64,000 nucleotides of DNA. Origin: a virus. The translations under genes were made by a program, and so were the position numbers. Positions 8,327 through 16,931 of this stretch are shown one piece after another. The stretch is from IMG/VR virus record IMGVR_UViG_3300023176_005537, positions 1 through 64,000 of that record; one strand, 5' to 3'. The first letter of the stretch is position 1; each line of letters starts with the position of its first letter. The notes beneath the pieces are model-generated. The model was not told the origin of the DNA. It did no database searches and saw nothing but the letters and a program-made list of their open reading frames with translations.

Positions 8327-8355
8327 TTGACAAAGACCCCTACATTTGCTATAAT
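8327..8355 (+). promoter_or_regulatory. Sigma70-type promoter inside the RNR terminator
   Basis: TTGACA, 17-bp spacer, TATAAT. The spacer forms the left arm of a perfect 14-bp inverted repeat and the -10 box spans the loop and the start of the right arm. RNA starting here would begin within or after the right arm. Confidence 0.75.
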
Positions 8356-8369
8356 GTAGGGGTCTTTTT
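8332..8369 (+). terminator. Intrinsic terminator of the RNR operon
   Basis: A perfect 14-bp inverted repeat (arms 8332-8345 and 8354-8367, loop TTGCTATA) ends in TTTTT. It overlaps the promoter at 8327-8355. Confidence 0.85.
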
Positions 8370-8401
8370 GTTTGAGTTGGAGATTATTTAAAATAAAAAC
8401 C

Positions 8402-8430
8402 TTGACAAAAGTTGTCACAATTGATATAAT
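8402..8430 (+). promoter_or_regulatory. Promoter of the restriction-modification operon
   Basis: TTGACA, 17-bp spacer, TATAAT: a consensus sigma70 promoter, the second within 75 bp. The transcript would have a leader of about 100 nt before the nuclease ATG at 8541. Confidence 0.87.
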
Positions 8431-8437
8431 TGTGACA
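8413..8437. promoter_or_regulatory. Palindromic operator covering the R-M promoter -10
   Basis: Perfect 10-bp arms TGTCACAATT and AATTGTGACA separated by GATAT. The palindrome covers the spacer, the -10 box and the start site, a classic repressor position. No C-protein or repressor gene lies in the R-M unit, so the regulator must come from elsewhere or be one of the two enzymes. Confidence 0.75.
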
Positions 8438-8540
8438 TAAAGTCGAGACAGAAAAGAGTGGGTTGTGTTTCATGATAGGCAACGTGCTTAAGAACTGTTT
8501 TGACAAATTAGCTGTTAACGACACAAAGGAGAAAGAAGAC

Positions 8541-9128
8541 ATGTCAATTAGTGTAAAACAGGCAAAACAAATTTGGAAAGAGGAAGTTAGAAGGGTAAAT
8601 TTTCAAAAAAAACAAACCATCAAGGTTAGTGCAAAAGGACTGCTGTTCCCAGAACAGCAGGGGTTTTCCATACAGTCTGTATGCATTAAGGCTGGAAATA
8701 TTATTGAAAAAGTATTTAATAGGCTAGCAAAAGAAAGTAACAAAGTTAATTATCATGAATTAGACCACGTAACGATCCCGGGAAAGAAAAATAAAGTGCA
8801 GATTGATCTAGCCTATAGTAATAAATATTATGAAATTAAGTGTAATATTGATTTTGACACAGAAAAAAATCCAGCAGTTATTCAAAAGCTTGATCTTGTT
8901 GCGGAACATCTTTCTAAACAAAGTCTTGATAGAGAAAGATTTGCTGGAAAGATACTCGTCCCAACCATGTGGGAAGCAGCCGGATATAAATATTTTAAAG
9001 AAGGGCAAGAAGATGTAACGGTTGGTGTGAAGTCTTTTTTTGACGATATTGGCTTGGATATGACAGAGAAAGAATACAAAGATATGTGGGCTTGGATGGG
9101 TAAATACTCAAAAGGAGAAGTAAAATGA
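8541..9128 (+). CDS. Type II restriction endonuclease-like protein (PD-(D/E)XK)
   Basis: 195 residues from ATG 8541, chosen because AAAGGAG lies just upstream; an in-frame ATG at 8463 lacks a ribosome site. A PD-(D/E)XK core is visible: VQIDLAYSNKYYEIK gives D89, E98 and K100. An earlier GNIIEKVFNRLAKE helix would supply another acidic residue. Size and genetic linkage (ATGA overlap with a Dam-class methylase) make a type II restriction enzyme the best reading. The recognition site cannot be told. Its codons are more A/T-rich than its neighbours, consistent with recent transfer. It could also be a stand-alone nuclease. Confidence 0.78.
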   Translation: MSISVKQAKQIWKEEVRRVNFQKKQTIKVSAKGLLFPEQQGFSIQSVCIKAGNIIEKVFNRLAKESNKVNYHELDHVTIPGKKNKVQIDLAYSNKYYEIKCNIDFDTEKNPAVIQKLDLVAEHLSKQSLDRERFAGKILVPTMWEAAGYKYFKEGQEDVTVGVKSFFDDIGLDMTEKEYKDMWAWMGKYSKGEVK

Positions 9129-10114
9129 TTCCGATGTTTAAGTGGTCTGGTGGAAAAAGACGAGAATTGAATTCGATTAAAGAGTGGATGCCAGAAAAAT
9201 ATGAAACATATTGCGAACCATTCATTGGAGGCGGCGCTCTCTGGTTAAACTTGGAGCATGATAAGTGCATTATCAATGATAGCTATTTTGATTTGATTAA
9301 CTTTTATAACGTTTGTAAAAGCGATCCTAAAAAACTAGCTGATCATCTTAATTCAATAACGTCTGATTATAATAAAGATGTCAAGGCTTTAAATGCACAG
9401 TCTAAAGACGACTACAAAGATGTAGCTAAAAAGTATTTTTATGATGTTAGAGATGGTGAGGTTGCTAGCGATTTTGAGAATGCCGTTAGGTTTTATACAC
9501 TTAGGCAGCTTAGTTATGGCGGCATGCTCAGGTTCAACAAAGATGGAAAATTCAACGTTCCATATGGCTATTACAAGACATTTAAAACATTTGATACGGA
9601 TGTTAAAAAGCTTACAACTTTATTGAACAATACAGAGATACTTCATGGAGATTGGAAAGACGCTGTTAAAAATTGTGGGCCAAATGACTTTGTTTTTATA
9701 GATCCCCCTTACACTAGGGAATTTACAAAGTACCATCCGAATGGCGAGTTTCTAGACAAAGAGCAAGAAGAGCTAGCCAACTGGTTTAAAACAACGAAAA
9801 CAAGAGCGTTGATTATTATCAACAAAGATGAATTTACTAGTAAACTGTACGATGGCTACATCAAAAAGGAGTACGAACACAATTATGGCGTTAAATATAG
9901 AAAAAAAGAAGTAGAAGATGGGGTAGAATATGTTGTTGTTTCTGAGAAGGATGTCACAGAGCCCTTGAAAGACAAGGACGCCAAGAAAGCAAATGCTGCT
10001 GTGAAAAGTTTGCAAAAGCTTGGAATCAATAATATATCTTTTGAAAGAGTTGACAAAGAAAAAAGAGATTCTCATTCTTATTCTGCTGTTCATATTATTT
10101 GCACAAACTACTAG
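9125..10114 (+). CDS. DNA adenine-N6 methyltransferase, D12 (Dam/DpnII) class
   Basis: 329 residues. Seen: the D12-class N-terminal motif FKWSGGKRREL (5-15), SAM motif I EPFIGGGALWLNL (31-43), YGGMLRFNKDGKFNVPYG (alpha-class target region) and catalytic DPPY (193-196). It would transfer methyl groups to adenine in its target, protecting phage DNA from the neighbouring nuclease. GATC or a related site is typical of the class but is not shown by the sequence. It overlaps the nuclease gene by 4 bp, with AAAGGAG for initiation. The C-terminal extension after about residue 255 is lysine-rich. Confidence 0.93.
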   Translation: MIPMFKWSGGKRRELNSIKEWMPEKYETYCEPFIGGGALWLNLEHDKCIINDSYFDLINFYNVCKSDPKKLADHLNSITSDYNKDVKALNAQSKDDYKDVAKKYFYDVRDGEVASDFENAVRFYTLRQLSYGGMLRFNKDGKFNVPYGYYKTFKTFDTDVKKLTTLLNNTEILHGDWKDAVKNCGPNDFVFIDPPYTREFTKYHPNGEFLDKEQEELANWFKTTKTRALIIINKDEFTSKLYDGYIKKEYEHNYGVKYRKKEVEDGVEYVVVSEKDVTEPLKDKDAKKANAAVKSLQKLGINNISFERVDKEKRDSHSYSAVHIICTNY

Positions 10115-10122
10115 GAGGAAAA

Positions 10123-10386
10123 ATGAAGCCGTTAAACAGACATTATTTGGTTAAGAAAGAAGACAAAAAGAAAGAACAATCTGCTGTTCTTCTTCCGGAC
10201 AATTACAGAAAGGAAGAAGATCCCCTAGTTGTTGTGGAGATTTTGCAGGCTAGTGACAATTGTACAACTAGCGTCCCAGTTGGTTCTAAAGTTGTTGTAG
10301 AGAAAACAATGATTAGAGAAGTTAAAGCATTGGGTGAAACTTATCACCTAATTCAAGAAAATTATCTTCTGGGGGTGGTTCAATGA
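10123..10386 (+). CDS. groES: GroES-like co-chaperonin
   Basis: 87 residues. Start 10123 is preceded by TAGGAGG. It has the Cpn10 pattern: MKPLNRHYLVKKE at the start, a mobile-loop-like stretch (SAVLLPDNYRKEED), PVGSKVVVEK, and a C-terminal strand YLLGVV. It would cap a chaperonin, either the host GroEL or the phage GroEL at 23404, as T4 gp31 does. It overlaps the next gene by 4 bp. Confidence 0.8.
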   Translation: MKPLNRHYLVKKEDKKKEQSAVLLPDNYRKEEDPLVVVEILQASDNCTTSVPVGSKVVVEKTMIREVKALGETYHLIQENYLLGVVQ

Positions 10387-10670
10387 AAGTGGGAGATATT
10401 GTATATACAATTTATTCAACGCATGTTCTTCGCTTTGGAAGGATTACCGGCACAACTACCAGAGAAGGTTGGAACGGAGAGAACTCCACTGATTGGAAAT
10501 ATTATGTTGTGGATTGGTTTCCAAACAAGCAATTTGAAAAATGCTTTGAGGAAGCAAAGCAGGGGTTTTATGAATATTACCAAGCGAAGCCGATCAGGTG
10601 TGATAATGTTTACCCTGTTGACGAAGACATGAAAAAACTTTTGAGAATGGCACTGGGAGAAGAAAATTGA
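10383..10670 (+). CDS. Small SH3/KOW-like protein, unknown
   Basis: 95 residues. It begins MKVGDIVYTIYS...RFGRITG, the KxGDxV...GxI beta-barrel pattern that recurs in many small genes of this phage (29345, 29532, 29755, 31183, 39494, 39681). ATGA overlaps join it to the genes on both sides, so it is translated with GroES and ThyX. Function unknown. Confidence 0.75.
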   Translation: MKVGDIVYTIYSTHVLRFGRITGTTTREGWNGENSTDWKYYVVDWFPNKQFEKCFEEAKQGFYEYYQAKPIRCDNVYPVDEDMKKLLRMALGEEN

Positions 10671-11383
10671 AATATTCTAAATCAATTGAACTGTACGGAG
10701 ACGGCATTGGCAAAGTTGAGTTTGTTGAGCATATGGGAACCGACCTTACAGTCGTCAACTCTGCTCGCGTGAGCTTTGGCAAACACAAAGAGATTATGGA
10801 TCTGAAAGATCAAAAGCTGATTAAATATTTGATCAAACACAAGCATACTTCTACTTTGGAACACAACAATGTTACGTTTCGGTTTAAAGTTCCGCTTTTT
10901 GTCCGCTCGCAGCATCATCGCCATCGTACTTGGAAGTACAATGAGATTTCCAGAAGATATACAGACTTCAACATTGAGTTTTATGAGCCGACCCAATTCA
11001 GAACTCAACATAAGTCTAACAGGCAAGCTAGCAATGAAGATGAATTGGTCAATCCCAATGTTTATTCAAGATATTTGGGGTATGCTGCTCCGGCTAATTT
11101 AGTAATTCAAGATCATCACACAAGATCGTTGAAGCTTTTCAATGAATTGATTGACAAAGGCATTTGTAGGGAGCAAGCAAGGGGAGTGCTTCCTCAAAAC
11201 ATGTACACAGAATATTATGGCACAGTCGATCTAAACAACCTTCTTAAGTTTATTGGCCTTCGCACACACGAAGGAGCGCAATGGGAAATTCAAAAAGCAG
11301 CCGAAGCTTGTTTGGAGATTGCAGAAGACCTTTGGCCCGTTACTGTTAGAGCGTATAGAGAGATCAACAAAGAGGATAAATGA
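10667..11383 (+). CDS. thyX: FAD-dependent thymidylate synthase ThyX
   Basis: 238 residues. Converts dUMP to dTMP with methylene-THF and FAD. The ThyX signature RHRTWKYNEISRRY (85-98) is intact, with H residues in KHKHTSTLEH upstream and the C-terminal IGLRTHEGAQWEI. Length is typical. With dUTPase (16915) and the class II RNR it completes a phage dTTP supply route. It is part of an overlapping operon. Confidence 0.95.
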   Translation: MKYSKSIELYGDGIGKVEFVEHMGTDLTVVNSARVSFGKHKEIMDLKDQKLIKYLIKHKHTSTLEHNNVTFRFKVPLFVRSQHHRHRTWKYNEISRRYTDFNIEFYEPTQFRTQHKSNRQASNEDELVNPNVYSRYLGYAAPANLVIQDHHTRSLKLFNELIDKGICREQARGVLPQNMYTEYYGTVDLNNLLKFIGLRTHEGAQWEIQKAAEACLEIAEDLWPVTVRAYREINKEDK

Positions 11384-12156
11384 TCAAGTGTGACAAAATA
11401 GTTATTGGCTCTTCTCATAAAGCGGTTAAGTTCGCTGTTCAAAACAACCTACCAATTATTAGAACCAAGCCCCTTCCTTTCTTCTTCTTTGACCATACCA
11501 AAGAAGAAGAAAGATCAGAAATGCTTTACTGGCATTCTTTGAAGGGGTTGGTTTCTACCCTTTCTGATTTCAATCCTTCAATCAAAATAGAAGATAATCT
11601 TATTTCTTTCCATGATGGAAAAGCCTCAAAGGAATTTGAATTTAATCATTGTTTTGTTTTTGATTATGTTCAGATTATTTCAGATCAATTCCAAGTTTTG
11701 GAAACAGAATTGTTGTGTAATAAGGTTGTTGATTGGCTTAAATTAAGAACAGGTATATACAACGAAGAAGGTTTGATTGAGGAAGATCTTGTTTTTGAGG
11801 ATGATAACAGAGTGATCAACAAGATCTTCTTACACTCAACAAGTCGCGACAACCACAACAAGAATGAAAAAGACATAGCGATCTTGTCTTATCTTGAAGG
11901 CAGTGAGTTGAATGATGCAGACCTAGAAGGCTCGATCTTTCGATTGACAGTGTTGGCGAGGCTAAAAGAAGAAGGGTATAGAACTGATAGGATCGCAACA
12001 GTCTATAACGGCAGGAAATATTATAAACCAATAAAACTAGAGCATATGCACAGAGATGTCGTAAAGATACAAAAACACAAAGTAGAGACAGGTAAGAGAA
12101 TAACATTTGAAAATTCGTATTACAAGGAGGTGTTAAATGGAAAAACCATACTTTGA
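11380..12156 (+). CDS. Hypothetical protein, unknown
   Basis: 258 residues, ATGA overlap with thyX. The N-terminus (CDKIVIGSSHKAVKFAVQNNLPII) looks like a Rossmann-type strand-loop-helix, as in proteins handling nucleotides or dinucleotides, but no complete motif is present. It overlaps the next gene by 20 bp. I do not recognise a family; a nucleotide-related enzyme would fit the operon. Confidence 0.78.
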   Translation: MIKCDKIVIGSSHKAVKFAVQNNLPIIRTKPLPFFFFDHTKEEERSEMLYWHSLKGLVSTLSDFNPSIKIEDNLISFHDGKASKEFEFNHCFVFDYVQIISDQFQVLETELLCNKVVDWLKLRTGIYNEEGLIEEDLVFEDDNRVINKIFLHSTSRDNHNKNEKDIAILSYLEGSELNDADLEGSIFRLTVLARLKEEGYRTDRIATVYNGRKYYKPIKLEHMHRDVVKIQKHKVETGKRITFENSYYKEVLNGKTIL

Positions 12157-12985
12157 CGCAATGATAGCAAATGTCGTCGCAGTCATTCCAATAACTGATC
12201 AGAAGACAGATTATCGCTTCCCTTGGCATCCCGCCCTTCAACCGGTAGGAAAATCATTCACAGCAATACAGCGCGTCGTAGCAGATGCTTGTTTTATGGG
12301 CGTTAGTTCAATTTGGCTTGTCTGTAACAAGAATATGCAACCTCTAATCAAAAAGGTTGTTGGAGAGAGATTAAGACATCCAAGCACCTTTCTTCTGGAG
12401 AGAAGAGATACTAAACATACAGTCCCAATTTATTACGTTCCGGTTCATATCAAAGATAGACACAAAGCAGAATGCCCTTCTTGGTCTGTGCTTCACGGCT
12501 GCTTGGAGGCATATGAGATGTCTGGATTGATCTCCAAGTGGACTTTGCCTGATCGCTTTCTTATTATTGATCCTTATTTGGTATGTGATTATTATGATGC
12601 AATATACGAGAAGAAGCATATGAAGCAAGACATAAACTTTGCTTTTAAATCAGAAGGTAAAACATACAAAGATGGTGTCAACGTTCCTTTTACTATCACT
12701 TACAAGGATTGTATCGAAGCAAAAGAGAAATATGATGAACTGGCCTATGAATTTTATGAAGAAAATTCAATGGTTGAAGCAAGCATAAAAATACCTCTTG
12801 ACAAAATCTTTAATTCTGCTACAATAGATCGTGATTTTGAAATTGGAAAGACATATGACATAAGAAAGTGGGAGGGCTACATGGAGTATATGCGAACAGA
12901 TTTTGCAGCAGAGCTTCATAAGCCCGGCTTTGTTGCGTCATATTCTTTTGGAGAGCTTTTTAAAGAGGAGGAAGAAGATGCTTGA
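12137..12985 (+). CDS. Hypothetical protein, possibly nucleotidyltransferase-fold
   Basis: 282 residues, start behind AAGGAGG. The N-terminal part (NVVAVIPITD...GKSFTAIQRVVADACFMGVSSIWLVCNK) resembles the strand-turn-helix of sugar-nucleotide transferases: a pyrophosphorylase-like start, then a helix and a strand with WLVCN. Without a clear catalytic Asp motif this is weak. It sits between ThyX and DnaE. Confidence 0.75.
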   Translation: MEKPYFDAMIANVVAVIPITDQKTDYRFPWHPALQPVGKSFTAIQRVVADACFMGVSSIWLVCNKNMQPLIKKVVGERLRHPSTFLLERRDTKHTVPIYYVPVHIKDRHKAECPSWSVLHGCLEAYEMSGLISKWTLPDRFLIIDPYLVCDYYDAIYEKKHMKQDINFAFKSEGKTYKDGVNVPFTITYKDCIEAKEKYDELAYEFYEENSMVEASIKIPLDKIFNSATIDRDFEIGKTYDIRKWEGYMEYMRTDFAAELHKPGFVASYSFGELFKEEEEDA

Positions 12986-13235
12986 ACCAGACAAAGTTTA
13001 TGATCGGATCATAAACCAACTCAAAATTGACGCAGAGATGCCTAGAAGTTACGCAGATTTAAACTACGACGAGCAAGTTTTGATTGACACAATCTGTGAA
13101 GAGTGCTATAATGAATACCTCAACAACACTAGATTAGGCTCAATTGAAAGAATGTTGGAAGACATTGCTTTCTCTGTTGAAGAAATTGAAGACGCTGTTG
13201 TGTATTTGAAAAGAGACATAAAAAGATCCAAATAG
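12978..13235 (+). CDS. Small acidic helical protein, unknown
   Basis: 85 residues from ATG 12978 (GAGGAGG upstream), overlapping the previous gene by 8 bp. Mostly helical and acidic (SIERMLEDIAFSVEEIEDAVVYLKRD) with no motif. It lies 9 bp before DnaE and may be a replication accessory protein; that is inference from position only. Confidence 0.75.
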   Translation: MLEPDKVYDRIINQLKIDAEMPRSYADLNYDEQVLIDTICEECYNEYLNNTRLGSIERMLEDIAFSVEEIEDAVVYLKRDIKRSK

Positions 13236-13244
13236 GAGTATTAA

Positions 13245-16200
13245 ATGGAAAGAGTAAAATCAAAACTTAAGTTTGTCGGACTTCACGCTCACTCTGTTGC
13301 TGGCTCACCCTTCGACGCTCTTGGTTACCCAAGTGATCATATGGACTTTGCCTATGAGAACGGCATGGATGCAATGGCTTTGACCGATCACGGAAACATG
13401 AATGGCTTCTCTTGGCAGCTTCTTCACGCAAAGAAGATGAACAAAGAAGGAAGAACATTCAAACCTCTCTTTGGTTGCGAAGCTTATTACATCAAAGATG
13501 TTGAAGAGTGGCAAGAAGCTTTTGATGCTGCGAATGAAAAGAAGAAAAAAGAAAAGGCAAAGGGTGTTAACATGGAAGCTTCCGAAGGAAAGAACCGTGT
13601 TCGCACCTACAACCACCTCCTCTTGATCGCACAGAACCAAAAGGGATTGAACAACCTTTTCAAGTTGGTTTCCACTTCTCACGAAGATAAATACTTTTAT
13701 CGTAAGCCTCGTATCGATCTAAAGCTTTTGAAAGAATACAATGAAGGTTTGATCTGCTCTACTACTTGCATCAGTGGGCCTTTCGCACAGGTTGTCTGGG
13801 ACAACCCTGAAGCTAGTCACGAAGAGCTTGTGGCCTTGATGCGTCCCGTTGTTGAAGACTTTATTGATATCTTTGGCAAAGAAAGATACTTTGCAGAACT
13901 TCAATGGAACAACATTCCAGAGCAACACAAGCTTAATAAATGTATCATTGAGCTTTCCAAGGAATATGGCATCAAGCTGATCTCGACTGTGGACTCTCAC
14001 TACGCTCGACCAGAGCTTTGGAAAGACCGCGAACTTTACAAGAGGCTCGGCTGGCTTGGAATGTCGAAGAAGCCAGACTGGCTGTCTGACGAGCTTCCGC
14101 AGTCTGTTGATGAGATTGGCTATGAGTTGTATCCAAAGAACGGAGATCAAGTCTTTGAATCTTACTTGAAGTATTCCAAACTTTCCGGTCACGAATACAA
14201 CGATGAAGATGTTCGACAAAGTATTGAGAACACTTACTACATTGCTCATGAGTTGGTTGAAGACTTTGAACCAGATGCAACTGTTCGACTGCCAGACTTT
14301 GTCGTCCCAGAAGGAAAGGACGAAGACCAAGCTCTAATTGAACTTTGTTTTGAAGGTTTGAAGGCTAAAGGACTGGACAAGAAGAGAGATTATGTTGCTC
14401 GCTTGAAAGAGGAGGTGACTGTTATTTCTTCTCGTGGCTTCTCAAAGTATTTCTTGACGATGAAAGCAATCTCCGATAAAGCATTGGAGTATCAGTTGAC
14501 AGGAGCCGGACGCGGCTCTGCTGCTGGTTCTTTGGTTGCTTATGTTCTGGGTATCACGCAGATTGATCCAATCAAGTGGGGTCTTCTGTTCTCACGCTTT
14601 CTTCGCAAAGATGCGACAGACTATCCTGACATTGACTATGACGTTTCCGACCCTATGGCTTTGAAGGATATGTTTATTCAAGAGTGGGGTGATGATGTTG
14701 TTGTCCCTATTTCGAACTGGAACACTTTGCAGCTTCGTTCCCTGATCAAGGACATTGCAAAGTTCTATGACATTCCCTTTACGGAAGTCAACCCTGTTAC
14801 CAGCAGGATGCTGAAGGAAGCTACGCCGATTGCAAAGCAAGTTCACGGCATAAAGGCGGGTGTTTACACCCCGACTTTTGAAGAAGTGATGGAGTACTCT
14901 GATTCCTTGAAAGCTTTCTTGCAGAAGTACCCAAACGTTAAGACGCACGTCTTGCAATTGTATGGGCAGGTTCGATCATGTTCAAGACACGCAGGGGGCG
15001 TGGTGGTCGGAGAGAACTTAGATAAATATATGCCTCTGATCAAGAACGGTGGCGTTCGTCAAACTCCTTGGTCGGAAGGTCAGAACGTTCGTCACTTGGA
15101 GCCTCTTGGCTTCATCAAGTTTGATATTCTTGGATTGGCTTCGCTTCGGATGATTGAATCTTGCATTGAGCATATCCTGACTAGGCAGGGAAAGAAAGAC
15201 GTTTCTTTCAATGACATTAAAGAGTTCTACAACAAACACTTGCATCCGGACGTGATGGACATTAAAGACAAGGAAGTTTATGAGAATGTTTTCCACAAAG
15301 GCAACTTCGCTGGGACATTCCAGTTCACAGAAACAGGAGCGCAAAACTTTTGTGTTAAAGCAAAACCTAACAGCATCATTGATATTTCTGCTATCACTTC
15401 GATCTTTCGCCCCGGTCCCCTATCAGCCGGCGTTGATCAAGAATATGTGGATGCAAAAGAAGGCTTGAAACATGTTGAATACATTCATCCGATTGTTGAA
15501 GAAGTAACAAAAGAAACTCACGGCTTCCTGATCTTTCAAGAGCAGATTGCTTTGCTAGCTCACAAGTTGGGCAAGAACGTTTCTTTGGATGAGGGTAACA
15601 AACTTCGCAAACTTCTGACAAAGAAAGGAACGGGCAAAGGTCATGAAGAGAAAGACAAGATATACAAAAAGTTCATTCGCGGATGTTCTGAAAAGAAAAT
15701 CCCAAACGGTGATGCAGAAAAGTTGTGGAAAACTTTCGAATACTTTTCGGGATATGGTTTTAATAAGTCGCATGCTGTTTCTTATTCTATGCTTTCTTAC
15801 CAATGCGCTTGGTTATCATATTACTATCCTGTGGAATGGATGGCAGCGTTCCTAGATAAGGAGCCAGAAAGCAGGAAAGAGAAGGCAATCTCTATTGCAA
15901 AAGGTTTGGGCTTTGACATTCAAGAGGTCAGCATCAACAAGTCGGAAAGGCATTGGGCTATCTTGGACGACAAGACCTTGGTTCAGCCCCTTCTTTCGAT
16001 CAAAGGATTGGGTGAGAAAGCAATTGATGAGCTTTTGATGCACAGACCTTTTGATACAATTGATGAGCTTTTGTTTCACGACGAGATAAAGCACAACAAA
16101 CTCAACAAGAAAGCGGTGGATGTCTTGATTAGAGCCGGAGCAATGAACGAACTTATTGATGATCGCTTCACTGGTGACAAACACTTCTGGTCTGCTGTCG

Positions 16201-16643
16201 CTGTTGACAAACCTAGAAACAAAAAGAAGCTAGCGGAGAACATCGAACTTTACAAACCAGAGGGAGAGTTCTCCGAAGAGGAAAGGATTGAGTATCTTGT
16301 CGGGTTGACTGGTATGTATCCCTTCCACAAGGTTATGGACGACGATGTTGTGAGGCAATTGGAGCAGCATTGTGTTCCGCCCCTCTCCCAGTTCGATGAG
16401 GATCTTATGGTTGCTTGGTTTGTTCCAAGAGAGATCATCAAAAAGAAAACAAAGAATGGCAAACTTTATTGGATCTTGAAGACTATTGATGATTCAGGTA
16501 TGGTCGATATCAAATGTTGGGGGGTTGATCCTGAGAAAGACAAGATCCATATTAATCGTCCCTACATGGCGAAGCTTGAGTATCACCCCACTTGGGGGTT
16601 CAGCACTCGCTCTATCCGAAAAAACTTTAAACTATTAGCTTGA
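13245..16643 (+). CDS. dnaE: DNA polymerase III alpha subunit (DnaE-type replicase)
   Basis: 1132 residues, full length for DnaE. The N-terminal PHP domain shows FVGLHAHSVAGSPFDALG and ALTDHGNMNGF metal-ligand motifs. The catalytic core shows GRGSAAGSLVAYVLGIT followed by YPDIDYDVSD (palm aspartates), then SRHAGGVVVGE, FDILGL and FRPGPL, and a C-terminal helix-hairpin-helix with an OB-like region (DLMVAWFVPREI). It would replicate the phage genome; T4-type phages normally use a family B enzyme, so this is a different replicase class. No separate proofreading subunit is seen, and whether the PHP domain proofreads is not known here. Confidence 0.95.
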   Translation: MERVKSKLKFVGLHAHSVAGSPFDALGYPSDHMDFAYENGMDAMALTDHGNMNGFSWQLLHAKKMNKEGRTFKPLFGCEAYYIKDVEEWQEAFDAANEKKKKEKAKGVNMEASEGKNRVRTYNHLLLIAQNQKGLNNLFKLVSTSHEDKYFYRKPRIDLKLLKEYNEGLICSTTCISGPFAQVVWDNPEASHEELVALMRPVVEDFIDIFGKERYFAELQWNNIPEQHKLNKCIIELSKEYGIKLISTVDSHYARPELWKDRELYKRLGWLGMSKKPDWLSDELPQSVDEIGYELYPKNGDQVFESYLKYSKLSGHEYNDEDVRQSIENTYYIAHELVEDFEPDATVRLPDFVVPEGKDEDQALIELCFEGLKAKGLDKKRDYVARLKEEVTVISSRGFSKYFLTMKAISDKALEYQLTGAGRGSAAGSLVAYVLGITQIDPIKWGLLFSRFLRKDATDYPDIDYDVSDPMALKDMFIQEWGDDVVVPISNWNTLQLRSLIKDIAKFYDIPFTEVNPVTSRMLKEATPIAKQVHGIKAGVYTPTFEEVMEYSDSLKAFLQKYPNVKTHVLQLYGQVRSCSRHAGGVVVGENLDKYMPLIKNGGVRQTPWSEGQNVRHLEPLGFIKFDILGLASLRMIESCIEHILTRQGKKDVSFNDIKEFYNKHLHPDVMDIKDKEVYENVFHKGNFAGTFQFTETGAQNFCVKAKPNSIIDISAITSIFRPGPLSAGVDQEYVDAKEGLKHVEYIHPIVEEVTKETHGFLIFQEQIALLAHKLGKNVSLDEGNKLRKLLTKKGTGKGHEEKDKIYKKFIRGCSEKKIPNGDAEKLWKTFEYFSGYGFNKSHAVSYSMLSYQCAWLSYYYPVEWMAAFLDKEPESRKEKAISIAKGLGFDIQEVSINKSERHWAILDDKTLVQPLLSIKGLGEKAIDELLMHRPFDTIDELLFHDEIKHNKLNKKAVDVLIRAGAMNELIDDRFTGDKHFWSAVAVDKPRNKKKLAENIELYKPEGEFSEEERIEYLVGLTGMYPFHKVMDDDVVRQLEQHCVPPLSQFDEDLMVAWFVPREIIKKKTKNGKLYWILKTIDDSGMVDIKCWGVDPEKDKIHINRPYMAKLEYHPTWGFSTRSIRKNFKLLA

Positions 16644-16668
16644 CATTTGTGTAACATTTTGCTATAAT
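16640..16668 (+). promoter_or_regulatory. Sigma70-type promoter for the dUTPase-purA-guaB operon
   Basis: TTGACA overlaps the dnaE stop codon; 17-bp spacer; TATAAT. A short repeat TGCTAT-aatg-ATAGCA spans the -10 box. Confidence 0.85.
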
Positions 16669-16694
16669 GATAGCATAACTTAAAAGGAGAAAAG

Positions 16695-16931
16695 ATGAGT
16701 ACACTTAAGTATGATGCGCTTGTGCGCCGTTATGAAGCAGAGATTGCCGAAGCAAAGGCTGTTCTCGAAGTTTATTTTGCAGCTTCCGTTGGAGTTGGGG
16801 ATCATCCCAATATTGTCAACTCGATGGACAAGATGGTTCAAAAGCTGGCAGATGCAGAAGGAAAGCTTCTTTCCCTGCAACAGTTGGTTTCTGTACAAGC
16901 AGAGGAGGTTGAAGATGGAGACGAAGGTTAA
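16695..16931 (+). CDS. Small helical acidic protein, unknown
   Basis: 78 residues with AAAAGGAG before the ATG. Almost entirely helical with heptad-like spacing (YEAEIAEAKAVLEVYF, MVQKLADAEGKLLSLQQLV), so a short coiled coil. It overlaps the dUTPase gene by 17 bp and is the first gene of this transcript. Confidence 0.78.
   Translation: MSTLKYDALVRRYEAEIAEAKAVLEVYFAASVGVGDHPNIVNSMDKMVQKLADAEGKLLSLQQLVSVQAEEVEDGDEG

Noticed and set aside
8463-8540. Upstream start (ATG 8463) for the restriction nuclease
   Set aside because: No ribosome site there; AAAGGAG stands just before ATG 8541.
10274-10380. Riboswitch upstream of thyX or the RNR
   Set aside because: Genes overlap with no leader long enough to fold a riboswitch; no cobalamin-type element seen before the RNR, whose start is 11 bp after the helicase.
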